Assembly: GCA_012931725.1 (NCBI GenBank)
Contig: CM022951.1
Coordinates: forward strand, 73,636,832 to 73,700,831
From: Litsea cubeba
Taxonomy: Eukaryota; Streptophyta; Magnoliopsida; Laurales; Lauraceae
DNA: 64,000 nucleotides
Reading direction: 5' to 3'
The position numbers and the translations under genes were made by a program. Below, in pieces: positions 46,801-58,885 of the stretch (within the stretch, counting starts at the first letter, position 1; every line of letters starts with the position of its first letter). The notes under the pieces are model-generated. The model was given only the letters and a program-made list of their open reading frames with translations, was not told the DNA's origin and searched no databases.

Positions 46801-49332
46801 TCTAAAGAATCTTGAGAGGTATCCTGGCAGGAAGGAGTTTTTATTCTTCTTCTAAAAGCGACTTATTCAAGTAGCATGTTCTCTTTCTGATTTTATTTAC
46901 TGACAAATACCGAAACGAGCCCAAACATGCATTTTTACATGCATTTACGTGGAATTCTTATCAGTTTCAAGTAGCCAAACATCATTATTATATACTTAGG
47001 TATCCCATTGCAGTCAGAATGAGCACGTTCGAGTCACACTAATATCTTGCCTAACAAGAGCTTGACTGACTCCTTGGAGGGCAGGTTTGTATATATAACC
47101 TCTGAGAAAAAGGCACTTCTCAGATTTTTGCTAGTTTCGTCACTCCATTTACAAAAGGCTAATACTAAGATCAACCTGATGTTGATGTGATTCTCGTTGT
47201 CCTTTTCTTTTATTCGATGCTATAGGGGTTTATTTATCATCAACTCATCTCCCTCTCATTTTGAGTACTTCTTTATAAATCAGTAGTAGTTCAATTTCTT
47301 TCTTACCTAATCTATATTTTAGGGATAGCAATTCAACTTTTGAGGGTCTGTCATGGGTGGGATTAAATATGATAAAGCTAACTTTGTGTCCAAAACCATA
47401 TATCATGATGAGATCCAGGTGAGCGTTACAATGAGGGACACGAGAAACTTATTTAACCCCCTCTTAAGTCTGATTACTTTGAGTGGAGGTCGATCTCTAG
47501 AATTCTTTAAGATCAGAATTGCACACATCTATCAATGAAACCTAACTTGAACCACACCTAGTCTCACCTTGTTTTGTTATAGAGAAAAACATCACTCCAA
47601 TCAGTCATCACAACCACTCCCTCTTAATGATGCCAACCACCCACTTATTGATATATTTAGAACGTGTGATCAAAATCAGAAGAAACAAAAAGAGTCGACT
47701 CAACTATTTTACAAGTCAAAAAAATGCGACATTAACCTAACTTTGATTCAAGTGAAATCTGACTGATTGGTGAAAACTAGTGGCTCAATAGTTTTGAGTA
47801 GTTTTGATTTCAAAAGTAAGCTACTAAGCTTCCTTACAGTTTAATAATACGTACGTTCATGTAATACTATATATTGTTCCCATAGACCTTCATGCGGATT
47901 GCCTTTATGGAACCCAAGGAAAGTGTAGGGAGGTTTATGATCCAGATGTGACTTACCTAAGTGCAAAATCACAAGTCCATTTAATCATCTTAACCCTTTG
48001 ATTCATAGTCTTTAAAGAAAAAAGAGTTAGCACCCCTTGTCCTAATGGTCCAACCCATTCATATCAATATAAATCTAACCACTTGTGCGTAAATAGATCA
48101 ATACTCAGGTGGGCCCCACATGGGGTAGGAGAGTTTTCTCCTCTATAATGCTACTACAGCAAGAATTATCCAAGGCTTGTATCCGATTTTGGGCTGGAAC
48201 ACCCTACGTTATTAAAATATTATATATATAAAGGGGTCAGCTCTCCTAAGCTGAAGCTTAAGATAAGGTAAGCTGAAGTAAGCTCAATTACGTAGTGTGG
48301 CCCACTTAGGGACCCACATGGGGATTGGGGGTGGGGGGATTTCAAGGACTCCTTGGGACCCTCCTTCCTACAAAAAACAGTCCCAATCGTGGTTTCTATC
48401 ATCTCCATCTGGACACCAAAAGTTTAATGGTCAACGGTCTATTCGGATTGGTACATAGTCGATCCAACAGTCTAGTAAATTCGGATTTGACCAAAAGTTA
48501 TATTTTTATATCATTTATGAGGCCTGGGGTTGACCCTGAGTCAACTCAATCCTATCTATTGGCTAACAATGTGGCCAGTCTGGATTGACGTGTGCTGCCT
48601 CAACTTGCAAAGACACACCGAGCCTTTCTTATTCCATTTTAACTTTTCAGGGCTTTTTTCTCGGCAGCTGTTTAAGGGCCCAGTTCCTGTCTCTCTCTCG
48701 TCTCCCGTCACTTTCTCTCAGGCCTCTCATCCTCTTCTCTCTCTCTTTCACTCATGATTTTTCCCTTCTCAATAAATGTGCTCCTTCTTCTTGCCACCAA
48801 ATCTAAACCATACTTATTAGATTACTACTTAGATTACTAGTTGAGTAGGGTCTTATTTCAGGTAATCCTCTTTCAATTTCAGTCACTCCTTCTTAATCAC
48901 AGCTTTTTCTCTTTTCTCAGATCCACTTCAATCCCTTAATATCTTGACTCTTGAGGTTCCTTTCTTTTATCATTCTACAAGGTTGGGTCTTTGGGATTTT
49001 GTTGAAGTCAAATGTCTCTGAATCATCCTCTCTCTTGATGTGAGTTTTTCTTTTGATCATTAGACCTTAATCTATGTTTTTTGTTCTACTCTTTTGAGTA
49101 AAGTGGATAGAAGGGTGCGTTGTTTCAATATTTTAGTATTTTTTTTCATGTTGTTTGAATTTCTAGGTATTGCGATGTGGAGATTTGCTGTGGGGCTGCT
49201 TGCAAGCGGTGGATATTTAGAGTAGAACATGGGAAATGTGGATTTTGGAATTTGGATTTGAGTTCAGTTCAAAGAGTTTTTGGTTAATTGCTGTATAGAT
49301 CTGGTTGGTTTGAGGTTGATTTTGGAGAGGAA
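40854..49332. other. Long gene-free, repeat-rich interval
   Basis: It starts with the promoter of copy C. Repeats noted: the GGCC-rich repeat at 42494-42600, a relative of the 2340-2460 repeat at about 43070-43170 (with GGTGGACCCCAC nearby, also at 46135), a very AT-rich part at 43750-43940, and a doubled 57-bp unit at 45447-45560. The part at 48060-48560 has GGGCCCCACATGGGG-type motifs. From about 48600 to 49332 pyrimidine-rich tracts probably form the leader of the SOSEKI gene. TGTCTC motifs at 48688 and 49013 could be auxin-response elements, which is inference. No gene is seen. Confidence 0.55.
45447..45560. repeat. Tandem repeat, two 57-bp units
   Basis: Both units contain ACTACTTCAGTTGG, GGGTCC and GCTAAAAAGATGCTAC with a few substitutions. 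Non-coding. Confidence 0.85.
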
Positions 49333-52300
49333 ATGGAAGGGCGGATGAAGAAATGCAGGCAACTGAGCCCGGAGAGGACTAGGGTTCGGACGGAACCATC
49401 ACCGAAGCATCAGCAGCAACAGCAGCAGATGCTGCAAGTTAGAAAAGTTCCTGTGGTTTACTATCTATGTAGAAATCGGCATCTCGAACATCCTCATTTC
49501 ATTGAAGTTCCTCTCCCCTCTCCCCAAGGCCTTTACCTTAGAGGTAAAACACATAGGAGATTGGTTGAGAGAACCCCAATTGCATTCCAGTCATCTTTGA
49601 ATTTTTTTTTAGTCTTATGTCTATATTTTCTGTTGATTTTTGTTGCAGATGTGATTGACCGGCTAAATGTTCTTAGAGGGAAAGGGATGGCTGCAATGTA
49701 TTCATGGTCTTGCAAGAGGTGAAATTTCTTTCTTGTTATCCTGCTTTTGGGTCTTTCTGCTTGTGTGATTTTTCTTCTGAGTTCATATCAGTTGATTGAT
49801 TTGATTGGTGCTTTTAGGAGCTACAAGAATGGTTTTGTGTGGCATGACCTCTGTGAGGATGACTTAATTCTTCCTTCTCATGGAAATGAGTATGTTCTCA
49901 AAGGTTCAGAGATCTTGGATGAAACTAATTCAGGTAAAATGAAAGTAATGCACAAAAGTGAATGCTCCATTGCTGAGGGAAGTTTTTTTTTTTCTGTTCT
50001 CCCCCTCTCGGGAAAGGTTTGAATTGTTTCTAATCTCTTTTTTTTTCCCTTTCCAGATCGTGTCCATATCAGTGGTAGTACAAAATCACAGACTCTGAAG
50101 CAGATGCAAGAACCCATATCATCCAGAAGCCCGGAAGGTTCGTCCTCTTCTTCAAGTATTGCTGGAAAAGAGTCCAAATCTCCTCAAGAAGAAAACACAT
50201 CCCCTTCTAGGCACCTCACAAGTTCCTCTGGTATACCTTTGGAGTCTATTGCTAGAAAGAGTCCCCCATGGGGTGGCTCATTTAGTTTAATGGAGTACAA
50301 GGTCCACAAGGCCAATGGAGCAGTAGACGCGTCAACACAAACAGAGGATAGAGGAAAAAGAGGTCAAACCCAAGAAACTTGTACTAGAGGGGTTTCAACT
50401 GATGATGAGTTGTTTGGTTTGGAATGCATTGGGAATCATCCGCGGAACTTGAATTCAAAATTAAAAGAGAATTCTGAGTTTGGCATAGATGATATATCCC
50501 CGCCTCCATCTTCCTCGAGTACTTCTTCAGGTGGGAAGACAGAGACCTTAGAGTCTTTGATTAGAGCTGAAGCTTGTAAGGTTAACAGCTTCAGGATACT
50601 GGAAGAAGAAGAAGTTTGTGCCCCTATGAATACAAAAGTCAAGGCCTCAAATATCCTCATGCAACTGATTTCCTGTGGGTCGTTCACTGTGAAGGATCAT
50701 CACAGCTTTGGCCTCATTCCGACTTACAAGCCAACATTCTCTCAAGTAAAATTACACTCACCATTCTTATCCAGTTCAGTGATGTTGGGGGAGCTTGACT
50801 GCTTGGCGGAGAATCCGAGGTTGTTAGGTATTAGATTGGAGGACAAGGAGTACTTCAGCGGTAGCTTGATTGAGACTAAGAAGCATGAGGAAGCTGGATA
50901 TACAGTTCTCAAACGGTCTTCCTCCTACAATGCAGACAGGTAATTTCTGTTAAGAGGTGCAGAGCATTAGTTTTATTGTACTTTTTCACCAGTATAAGTG
51001 CAATTTTTTTTCGAGTTTTATATTAATGCACCTAAGGTTTTATCTCTATTTTGGTTATGGAAATTAGTCACCTTCCCTGGAACATCTTTCGCTGTCTAAA
51101 TTCATAAACCAGGGATGGAGATATTTATCCCCCTGTCTAATTAGATCTATCCTAATTTAGATGCTTTGATTTTGTTGTTCAAAAGGGCCTTAAAACAGTC
51201 ATTGTAATTTTAGCCTTCTAAATCGACCACATTTGGAAAACCTTGTGTGGCTCCCCTCCCCCTACACTTTGTGTTATTCTGTCAATAGGAACTAGGAGTG
51301 GCCTTGTGAAAGATCAATTTTTGTTAGAGATTGCTTTCTGTAGTTTCTGGGTTTGTCATTGTGACCGAACTAGCTTCAGTTAAGTCAATTCCGTAAACTT
51401 TAGACTAACATGGAAGGTGCATTTTTATCTTCACGGTTCAGATGATAAACAATCTATGCTTGTGGCATTCAAAAAAGGAGAAGCTCATTCTTTGATACAA
51501 GTAGAATCCAGAAGCTAAGTGACCTCGTACAAGTTGAAAGGGATCAGAAAATACAGAAAAAAGGAATAAAAGAAAAAAATTATATTCGTAAAGATTGTAA
51601 AGAGCTTGCTCCTTTTCCTGTTATTCACATTCAACATCCTGGTTGAATTCACCTTTCTTACAGCAACTTCGTACATTAATTATAGTACAAGTATATGTAA
51701 AGTATAAGTTTGTAGAATTACCAGGGACACACATCTCCTCTGTTATTAATAAGCACCTACTACAAGTGATGCAGCTGCCTGCAGGTCAACAAGGATCCAA
51801 ATAAGAAAAAATTATAAAATAGGTTTCATTGTTTTTGTAGATTATTATTTTCATTTTTTTTCCAATTAATGATGAGGTATAGCTTATTTTTAAATCTGAG
51901 GAGTTTTAATTGCGTTGAGATCTTCTTCTTTTTTTCTTTTTTTCTTTTTTTGTCAATTAGAGGTATTCTCTGGATAATTCATTTTTTTTGTTCCTAGTCA
52001 GGTTTTCGTATAGGGTCCACCTTTTGATTTTGGTAGGCATAGCGGTCCATCTTTGACCAATTCACTCCTTTCTCTCACACCAGCCTTCGTAGAATTGGCA
52101 CAAATCCTAATGTCATATTATTCCTAGCACGAGTAACGTTGGTATCTTAATAAATTTGCACGTATAGCCGTTGAACTTTGAAGACCTAAAACTTAGGACT
52201 AGGATCATTCAATGTGCTTCATATCTCGTATTCTCCTTATTCACATCCAACCTTTCCATTAATGTGCCTCCCCTGAATGTTATGCATCCAGGTACGCCCC

Positions 52301-54633
52301 ACAGGAAGTGAGTGTTTTTTTAGGGAAAATGAAAGATTTGTTTTAACATCCTTCTTTTTGGTAAATGCCAGTAGCATCCTTCTGTAGTTTTTGGGTTTGT
52401 CATTGTGACTGAACTAGCTTCAGTTAAGTCAGTTCCTTAAACTTTATGCTAACATGGAATTTCATATTTTTTAAGCATCCTCCACAACAACGCATGCTCT
52501 GTACCCTCCTCTCTCTAGAATGTAGTACAGTTAGAAATGATTTGTTAGATTGTGGAGTGACAGATAACTTAGCCCTTAATAGGGATGAATTGACAAGTAG
52601 AACTTACAACGCCAACCATTGTGGACGGGATAGTGTTCAATGGTTATCACGATGGGCAGATAGGGATTTCATATTTGTGGGGTACCCTTTTTGACATTAA
52701 ATCATTATGAGATACTCTTGTAGAAATGTATCCTACTATATTATTTGCAAGCCTTTTGAGGCGACACTTATCCCCTTGCTAGGTATGGGAAGTTATAGCT
52801 GTATGTTTGTGTGGTGTTTTTGTTATGGAGTAGTTCGATGTAGTTATGGAAGGTTGGATTGCAAAGTTGCACAAGGAACATGCTCTTCGTATAAGACAAT
52901 TGCTTATTTATGAACTCTATTCTTAGTACGTTTTTCATTCTCTCATCATCTCCTTTATTGTCTTACAACAGTTAGAATCTTACTTTACTCTTCTAGTTTC
53001 CTTGTGATGGAGATACTGGTTGTCTTCATGTTACTTCAGTGTGAGATTTGGCTCCAGTGACTACCCCCTGTCAGGATGAGAAAAAATAATTTGCGATAGC
53101 CTATGATACCCGGATACTTGTACAAGACCAACGTATCCGTATCGGACCGATACTACACTTGTATTGATACCTGATACTGCACCGATACTTCTGCAGAATA
53201 AGTTTAACGTATCCTACTTATAAAATCATTTATTTCATATAGTTCTTTTAATATTTTTACTTCTCACCATAAAAAATGTTAGAAAGGGACATAAACAATG
53301 ATAATTTCATTGATTCAAAAGTGATCTAAAGAAAAAATTAGGAGTTAGGACACTCGTATCCGTGTCCTAAATTTTTAAAAGCTCATATCCCCGATCCCCA
53401 TATCGGTGCCCGTATCCATATTTGTATCTGGGCATCATTGGTCATAACTTCATTGGTTTATCTATGTTAGTTAACTGTGATTTCATGGAAAACTGGACTT
53501 GCATTTGATCTTGTTTTTTTTTTGGTAATTTCTTTGGAGTCCGGGACTTCTTTTTTTATTGACGATGTGATCTCATTATCTGCTAAAACATGGTCATTAG
53601 TTGTTAAGACTGAAGGCCAACTCAAGAATTACTTTATAAAAAAAATGGTTTTCAGGGTTTATTTATTTATATATATGTATATGTATGTGTGTGTGTGTCT
53701 ATATATATATATTTTTTTTGAGGTCGGGGGGGGGGGGGGGGGGGGGGGGAAATTTCTTTAGAATCTCACTCCTAATGTTGCTTCTCCAGAACTTGCACCC
53801 ACAAACATTTCAGATGCACCGGCACTTCTTTTTTCCCAGTTTATGCAACTGAAACCCCGTTTCTCACCACTTGAACTAGAATAGCTACACATTTTGGTAA
53901 TTTTGTAGAGTCAGGTAGGTAGGTTTCCCATCAAAGGTAACATTGCAGTTTTTGCACGACTGAATCACCACTTATGGATCTGGCCCCTGTATCAGATTAT
54001 ACTCTGCATACAGAGGCCAATGTTTCTGTGCAATGCTGTGTGAAATTCATTTCAGACAATCATAATCAGCTAGTTGATTCTGCAATTAATATATTCATAA
54101 CAAAATAGGTCCTTATAAAAAAAAAAAAAAGAGGTCAAGATCATCAATGTGAACCAACAAATAATCCTGACCACTGCCTTTTCTTGCAATACACAAAGTA
54201 GTTCTTTGGTCTTGTTTTTATTGTATATATTGCTTGATATTTATTTTTTTAATATGTACCAGATTATTTAGTATCAGAATTTTACAACTACGCATATTGT
54301 TCTTGGCTAGCTATTTACCATCATACTCAATGTTTCTTGAAAAATGTAGATGTTTCCTTTCTTTTCTTTTCAATTTTACCAATATAGATGTTTCTTTCCT
54401 TGCAGAATGAGTCTAATAATTATTTTTGTATTTGCTCTGCCTTCCTATTTTTACCCAAACAAGTGTAGTTTCTTTTGTTTTTTGCTATTTTTTGAAAGAA
54501 AGATATGAAATGCAGTTGCAAGTCATCGGAGCTAACTTCACACAGAGACACAGATCCTGTCCATGTGAAATGCATTCCTCGGACAATCAAAGCTTCTTCA
54601 AATAAGCATTCACGTCAAGAAATGAAACCATGA
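49333..54633 (+). CDS. SOSEKI-family (DUF966) polarity protein, frame ends early in the last exons
   Basis: SOSEKI proteins are polymer-forming plant proteins that sit at cell corners through an N-terminal DIX-like domain. Exons 49333-49543, 49649-49718, 49818-49933, 50057-50939 and 54516-54633 are in phase. The ATG at 49333 (MEGRMKKCRQLSPERTRV) is preferred over one 15 codons upstream because family members start near this motif. The DIX-like domain is about 37-130: RKVPVVYYLCRNRHLEHPHF, LNVLRGKGMAAMYSWSCKRS, YKNGFVWHDLCEDDLILP, EYVLKGSE. Later landmarks are VDASTQTED, GVSTDDE and the ILMQLISCGS motif about 332-341. Exon 5 uses the acceptor AAATGCAG/T, which gives the family-like VKCIPRTIKAS. 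As written, the frame stops at TGA 54631 after 465 codons. The next frame at once gives SPISDGPRNSSAG, and exon 6 at 55123-55216 (LSSGARVIIQS) also reads like the family C-terminus. One missing base before 54631, and one at the donor near 54815, would explain this. Confidence 0.88.
51335..52455. repeat. Direct repeat pair in intron 4 of the SOSEKI gene
   Basis: About 82 bp (TTCTGTAGTTT.TGGGTTTGTC through CTAACATGGAA) at 51335-51416 recurs at 52376-52455 with about ten differences. The 0.96 kb between the copies has no recognised coding content. It could be the short terminal repeats of a small retroelement or a local duplication. Confidence 0.5.
53095..53445. mobile_element. MITE-like element in intron 4 of the SOSEKI gene
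   Basis: The left end TATGATACCCGGATACTTG matches the reverse complement of the right end AATGATGCCCAGATACAAA. Inside are repeated GTATCC and CGATAC motifs in both orientations. It is a short non-coding inverted-repeat element. No target duplication was established. Confidence 0.5.
53726..53749. repeat. 24-G run in intron 4 of the SOSEKI gene
   Basis: An uninterrupted G tract following (TA)n and a T run. Pure G tracts this long are rare in plant DNA, and its length may not be accurate in the assembly. Confidence 0.8.
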
Positions 54634-55216
54634 AGTCACCTATTTCAGATGGTCCAAGGAATTCTTCAGCAGGGGCTGATTGCTCGCAATCCAAGGCTCA
54701 TGGTACCTCCAAGGATGGTAGCAAAAGGGTCACTGATCCTTCATCGGGGAAGAGACCTTCCAAGAGATTGGACTCTTTCAAAGAAGAGGAGATGGTTGTC
54801 AAAATTGAAGAAAGTTAAGTTCTGACGATTTCCTTTGCCCCTCTGAGGTTGTTGGCAATGGCTTGCTGGTAGCAAGTGAATTTATCACTGCATCTGAGTC
54901 TTGTTATTTGACCCAATGGTGAATAATGTTCGAAAGCGACCACTGTGACATGGTTTTGGCATCAAGTTGGATCCATTTCAATCAGATCGTGATAAATTTC
55001 ACCCAATGAAACCTTCGCTGTGGTTGTTTTATTCAAATCATTTCCAATGATGCAACTGTTGACACTTGACACTGCTTTTGACATATATGCTGGCTGAAAA
55101 TCTGGTTATTTTCTTTTTACAGGCTTTCTTCAGGAGCTCGGGTTATAATTCAATCCACAAGCTCATGCGATGCCGGTGAAGGCAGCTCCAATACTCACAA
55201 GAGTGCTCAATGGTAA
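54634..55216 (+). pseudogene. Out-of-frame 3' coding part of the SOSEKI gene
   Basis: From 54630 a second frame runs to 54815 and reads SPISDGPRNSSAG then RPSKRLDSFKEEEMVVKIEE. Its donor site should be AAG/GTTAAG but reads AAAGTTAAG. With an acceptor at 55121-55122 (TTTTTACAG), exon 6 at 55123-55216 gives LSSGARVIIQSTSSCDAGEG and then TAA. Both breaks can be explained by loss of single bases in short runs (A and G). The part is therefore either decayed in this allele or mis-called in the sequence. Confidence 0.65.
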
Positions 55217-56139
55217 TGGGTTTATATATCAGTCCTTGTTTGCTTTATGATGATATGAGGGGAGTGAAGGCAATTGTTGTTGTGTTGATTTTGTCTGTAT
55301 AATCTGTAAAAGTATGATTTTCCAGTGTCGGGGGTCGAGGGTGTAGTGGTGGTTGTCCTTGTAATTTAAAGAAGATATTTAGAGAGAGGGACGACATCAG
55401 TTTCAAAGTAGTTTTGGCATGAGTTATTGTAAGTTGTAACACCATGGATGAGGAAATTTATATCTCCTCTCTCTCTCTCTCTCAAATGGGCTAGCTCAAC
55501 AAAATAGACCGATGTGAACAAGTGGTCATGTGGCACATGGTGGTCTCCACAGATACAAGGGCAGAACTTGCAGCGGACTGGCCTTTTGCAAGCTTTCAGA
55601 TCAATGGACTATGTTTGCTCTCAGATCTAAAGGTTGTGTGTTTGAGCTTTCACAGGCCTTTACTTTGATGAAAGATCTATTTCCCTGAGTTTCATGGTAG
55701 TAACGACCACCCATATGCAAGTGCCATATGGGGTCCACCTGGGTCATTTTCCTACTCATTCGTGTATCGTCATGGACGAGCAAGTCGCAAAGAAAGCATG
55801 GAGTGGTTTCTATTTTCAAATGAAAAGAAAATGCTGTTTCGCCTCATTGGTTGAGAGATAAAAAAATACTGCATAAGTCCTAAGAGGACCACATGCTTGT
55901 GTCTGGTATGGTAAAATAAAATATGGCGGTAAAATAACTTCAGCAACTAGAAAATTCATTTTACTCATGTTTGGTTGTCACGATGAGTGAAAATTCAGTT
56001 ATGCCAAACACTTTAGTTTTTACTTTATAAGGTGCCAAAAATTTTACCCCTCCCTCTCAAATTACTTTTAACACAAATTTTGCTTTACATAAAACAAAAA
56101 CTCACCTTACTTAACCATTACCTTTTTCACTAATTTGAC

Positions 56140-56530
56140 TTTTTTCTTCTCTATATAAAGGGGTGTCATCCTTGCACACTCATGTTGCTTACCGACTAAG
56201 CTATAGTACTGTGCCCGTAAATAAAACAAACATAAACATGCCCGAGAGATCTGGATGGTTGATCCCATTGTAGATGGGCAATGTGATATGCAGATTCCCT
56301 TGTAAATAGAACACATTGATGCACAACTTGCATGGTAGGTAAGCTTTTTACCACTGTGGAAATGGTAACATGACTCGAACCTTTTACTATTACACATCTG
56401 GATCAGCGAGGGCTCAAATAAGCAAAATTCATGACCCAAGCCGTATGCTGATTCAGGCCATTTCAGCGCCTATTGACTATCACTATTATGCAATTATTCA
56501 ATCCTGTTGCGTACATATGCCTGGTTGTAG
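56140..56530. repeat. Flank repeat, unit 1 (shortest)
   Basis: It shares ACATAAACATGCCC, GATGGGCAATG, GAGGGCTCAAATAA/CAAA and CATGACCCAAGCCGTATGCTG with the blocks at 57050 and 58200. On the minus strand CTATAGCTTAGTCGGTAAG resembles a tRNA A box. Confidence 0.7.
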
Positions 56531-57049
56531 AATTGGCGACGTGGTGTAGGAGTGTAAAGGGAGTGGGGAGTTGCAATCGCAATTCTCCTCATCTATGGTC
56601 ATCAACCACTCATGAGCATGTTATTGAAAGACCCACAGCAGCGCTTGCCATGCATCTCTGGAAATTTGATGGCGTCTATAACTGTCTTGTCAAAGAGGCT
56701 GAAGAAGTATAGGACTTCTTCTGCAGATGTGCAATATTTAGGATTCATCAACCATTTGCAATCAGAATTCATCAACCGCCAAGAAACCAACATCAGCCTT
56801 GGCAGTTGAGGAGGGCGTGTTTTTATACTCCATCAAGAAGCCGATAGCCATGATTTGCATACGGCTTCCATGCAGATACAGTCGCGCAGGCTACACCGGT
56901 TGAAAATCGAACACAATGCATCTTCATCAAGGACAAGATCCTCCAACTGCTCATCCATTATTGAAACCAATTTGAACCGTTCATACATACTAAGTAGTAA
57001 AGATACAGTCAGATAAATAACAGACGAACGAGGAAAGGAAGAGATGAAA

Positions 57050-57700
57050 GAGGGACGGCATAGTCACGTTCCTTACCAGCTCAGCTACAGTACCATACCA
57101 ATAAATAAAGCAAACATAAACATGCCCTAGAGATCTGAATTATTACTCTACTGCAGCCCACTATAGATGGGCAATGGGATATCGAGATTCCCTCCTGAAA
57201 TAAAACATGTCCATGCACAACTTCGAGAGGATTCTGCAACATGACTCAAACCTGCAGCAACCTTGGCTAATATGGTTTTACCATTACACATGGTAGGTAT
57301 AGGTCCTAGTCTGGACTCTGGATCACCGAGGGTTCAAATAAACAAAACGCATGAGCCAAGTCGTAAGCTGGTTCAGGCCATTCCACAACCCATTGACTTA
57401 TCACTATTATTCAATCCTGTCAATGCATTTAAGAACTCTCATCACTGGAAAGAAAAAGCTAGCAGTACAGAGTTGAGAGACAAAACAGAAGAATGATGCC
57501 ATGTAAAAAAGAAAGCACTACAATTGCCAAATATAAAAGCAAAGGAGGACAAAAAGTGCTAACTCAGTCCAACAAATGTAGATTCTCCCATGACCCACTG
57601 TAATAAACTGTCGTTGTAAACTGGTTATTGTGAACACCAACTAAGTAGATGAAAACCTTAAATAGACAACTGGATAAGGTTCAGAATCTTGCAAAACAAT
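57050..57700. repeat. Flank repeat, unit 2
   Basis: It matches 58200-58885 along its length, including GATTCTCCCATGACCCA, TGGTTATTGTGAACACCAA and ACTGGATAAGGTTCAGAATC. The last of these corresponds to the stop codon and last codons of the FLOE gene (GCAAGATTCTGA here against GCACGATTCTGA there). It is thus a duplicate of the gene's 3' end and flank. Confidence 0.85.
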
Positions 57701-58199
57701 GTATGCTCTGATTTGGAAACATGCCCGGGGGTGCTATCCAAACTGGCGGCGAGAAAGCAGGATGAAATCTATAGTTTCTTAAAAAAGAACCCAAAGAAAT
57801 TTATATAAATTTATTTTACCCATTATTGTAAATTTATAGTTTCTTAAAATCTAATCCGCATCACATATGGTTGTCATGGCTGTATTATTTTCAAATAGGT
57901 TTCAGCATCCGCAGAGAAATTAAATTATAAAGTTCAGTTCTGCTAATAACTTGAAAGCCAAAAAAAATTATACCTCATAAAAGACAAGTGGTTACTTTAC
58001 CATACTCTCAAATTAATATTACCTATGCAAAACAATCACAAATTATACTTCACCTTAATCATCACCTGCCAAGTGGTTACTTTACCATACTCTCAAATTA
58101 ATATTGCCTATGCAAAACAATCACAAATTATACTTCACCTTAATCATCACCTGCCGCACTGATTTGTCTTTTTTTTTTCCTCTCTCTGCTACATTGCGA

Positions 58200-58885
58200 A
58201 CTCTCCAATCCACTAGCACACTCACGTCCCTTACCAAAGGAAGCTGCAGTACTGTATCAGTAAACAAGACAAATATGCCCGAGATCTTGATGGTTAATAT
58301 GCTGTTGGCCACTATAGTTGTGCAATATGTATAAGATTCCCTCATGAAATGAAACACGTCCATGCAATACCATTAGAGGGAATGGTAACATGACTCAAAC
58401 CTGCAACCTCCGCCACATGCAAGGTATGTATGGGGTCCTAGGCTGAATCACCAAGGGCTCACATAAACAAAATGCATGACCCAAGCCGTATGCTGATTCA
58501 GCCCATTCCACAAACCATTGACCACAACCTGTTATAAAAATAATAATAATAATAAAAAAAAAAAAACCATTGACCACAACCGTTATTCAATCCTGCTTAG
58601 CACATTAAAGATCTCTCTATTACTGCAAAGAAAACGCTAGTAATTGAGACACAAAACAGAATATGATGCCATGTTAAAAAGAAAGCACCAAAGTCGCCAA
58701 ACGTAAGAAAAAAAAAACAAAGGAGAACACAAGTGTAAAACACATTCCAAAGAATATACAAGATTCTCCCATGACCCATAGTACCACACCATCTTTGTGA
58801 AATGGTTATTGTGAACACCAAATAAGTAAATAAAAACCTAATGAAGACAAACTGGATAAGGCTCAGAATCGTGCATTCAACCTGT
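58200..58885. repeat. Flank repeat, unit 3 (includes the end of the FLOE gene)
   Basis: The ancestral-looking unit: it spans the FLOE stop codon, its 3' untranslated region and flank. A short doubling of ACCATTGACCACAACC around an AAT/A run lies at about 58514-58582. Confidence 0.85.

Larger units (their letters stand above)
55217..58862. other. Interval between convergent SOSEKI and FLOE genes
   Basis: No gene is seen. Most of 56106-58862 is built of three related blocks described separately. A CT microsatellite (about 55470-55484) and open frames of under 110 codons without domains make up the rest. Confidence 0.55.

Noticed and set aside
47353..47766. Two short plus-strand frames as a possible small gene
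   Set aside because: No recognisable domain, no splice context and AT-rich composition like the surrounding intergenic DNA.
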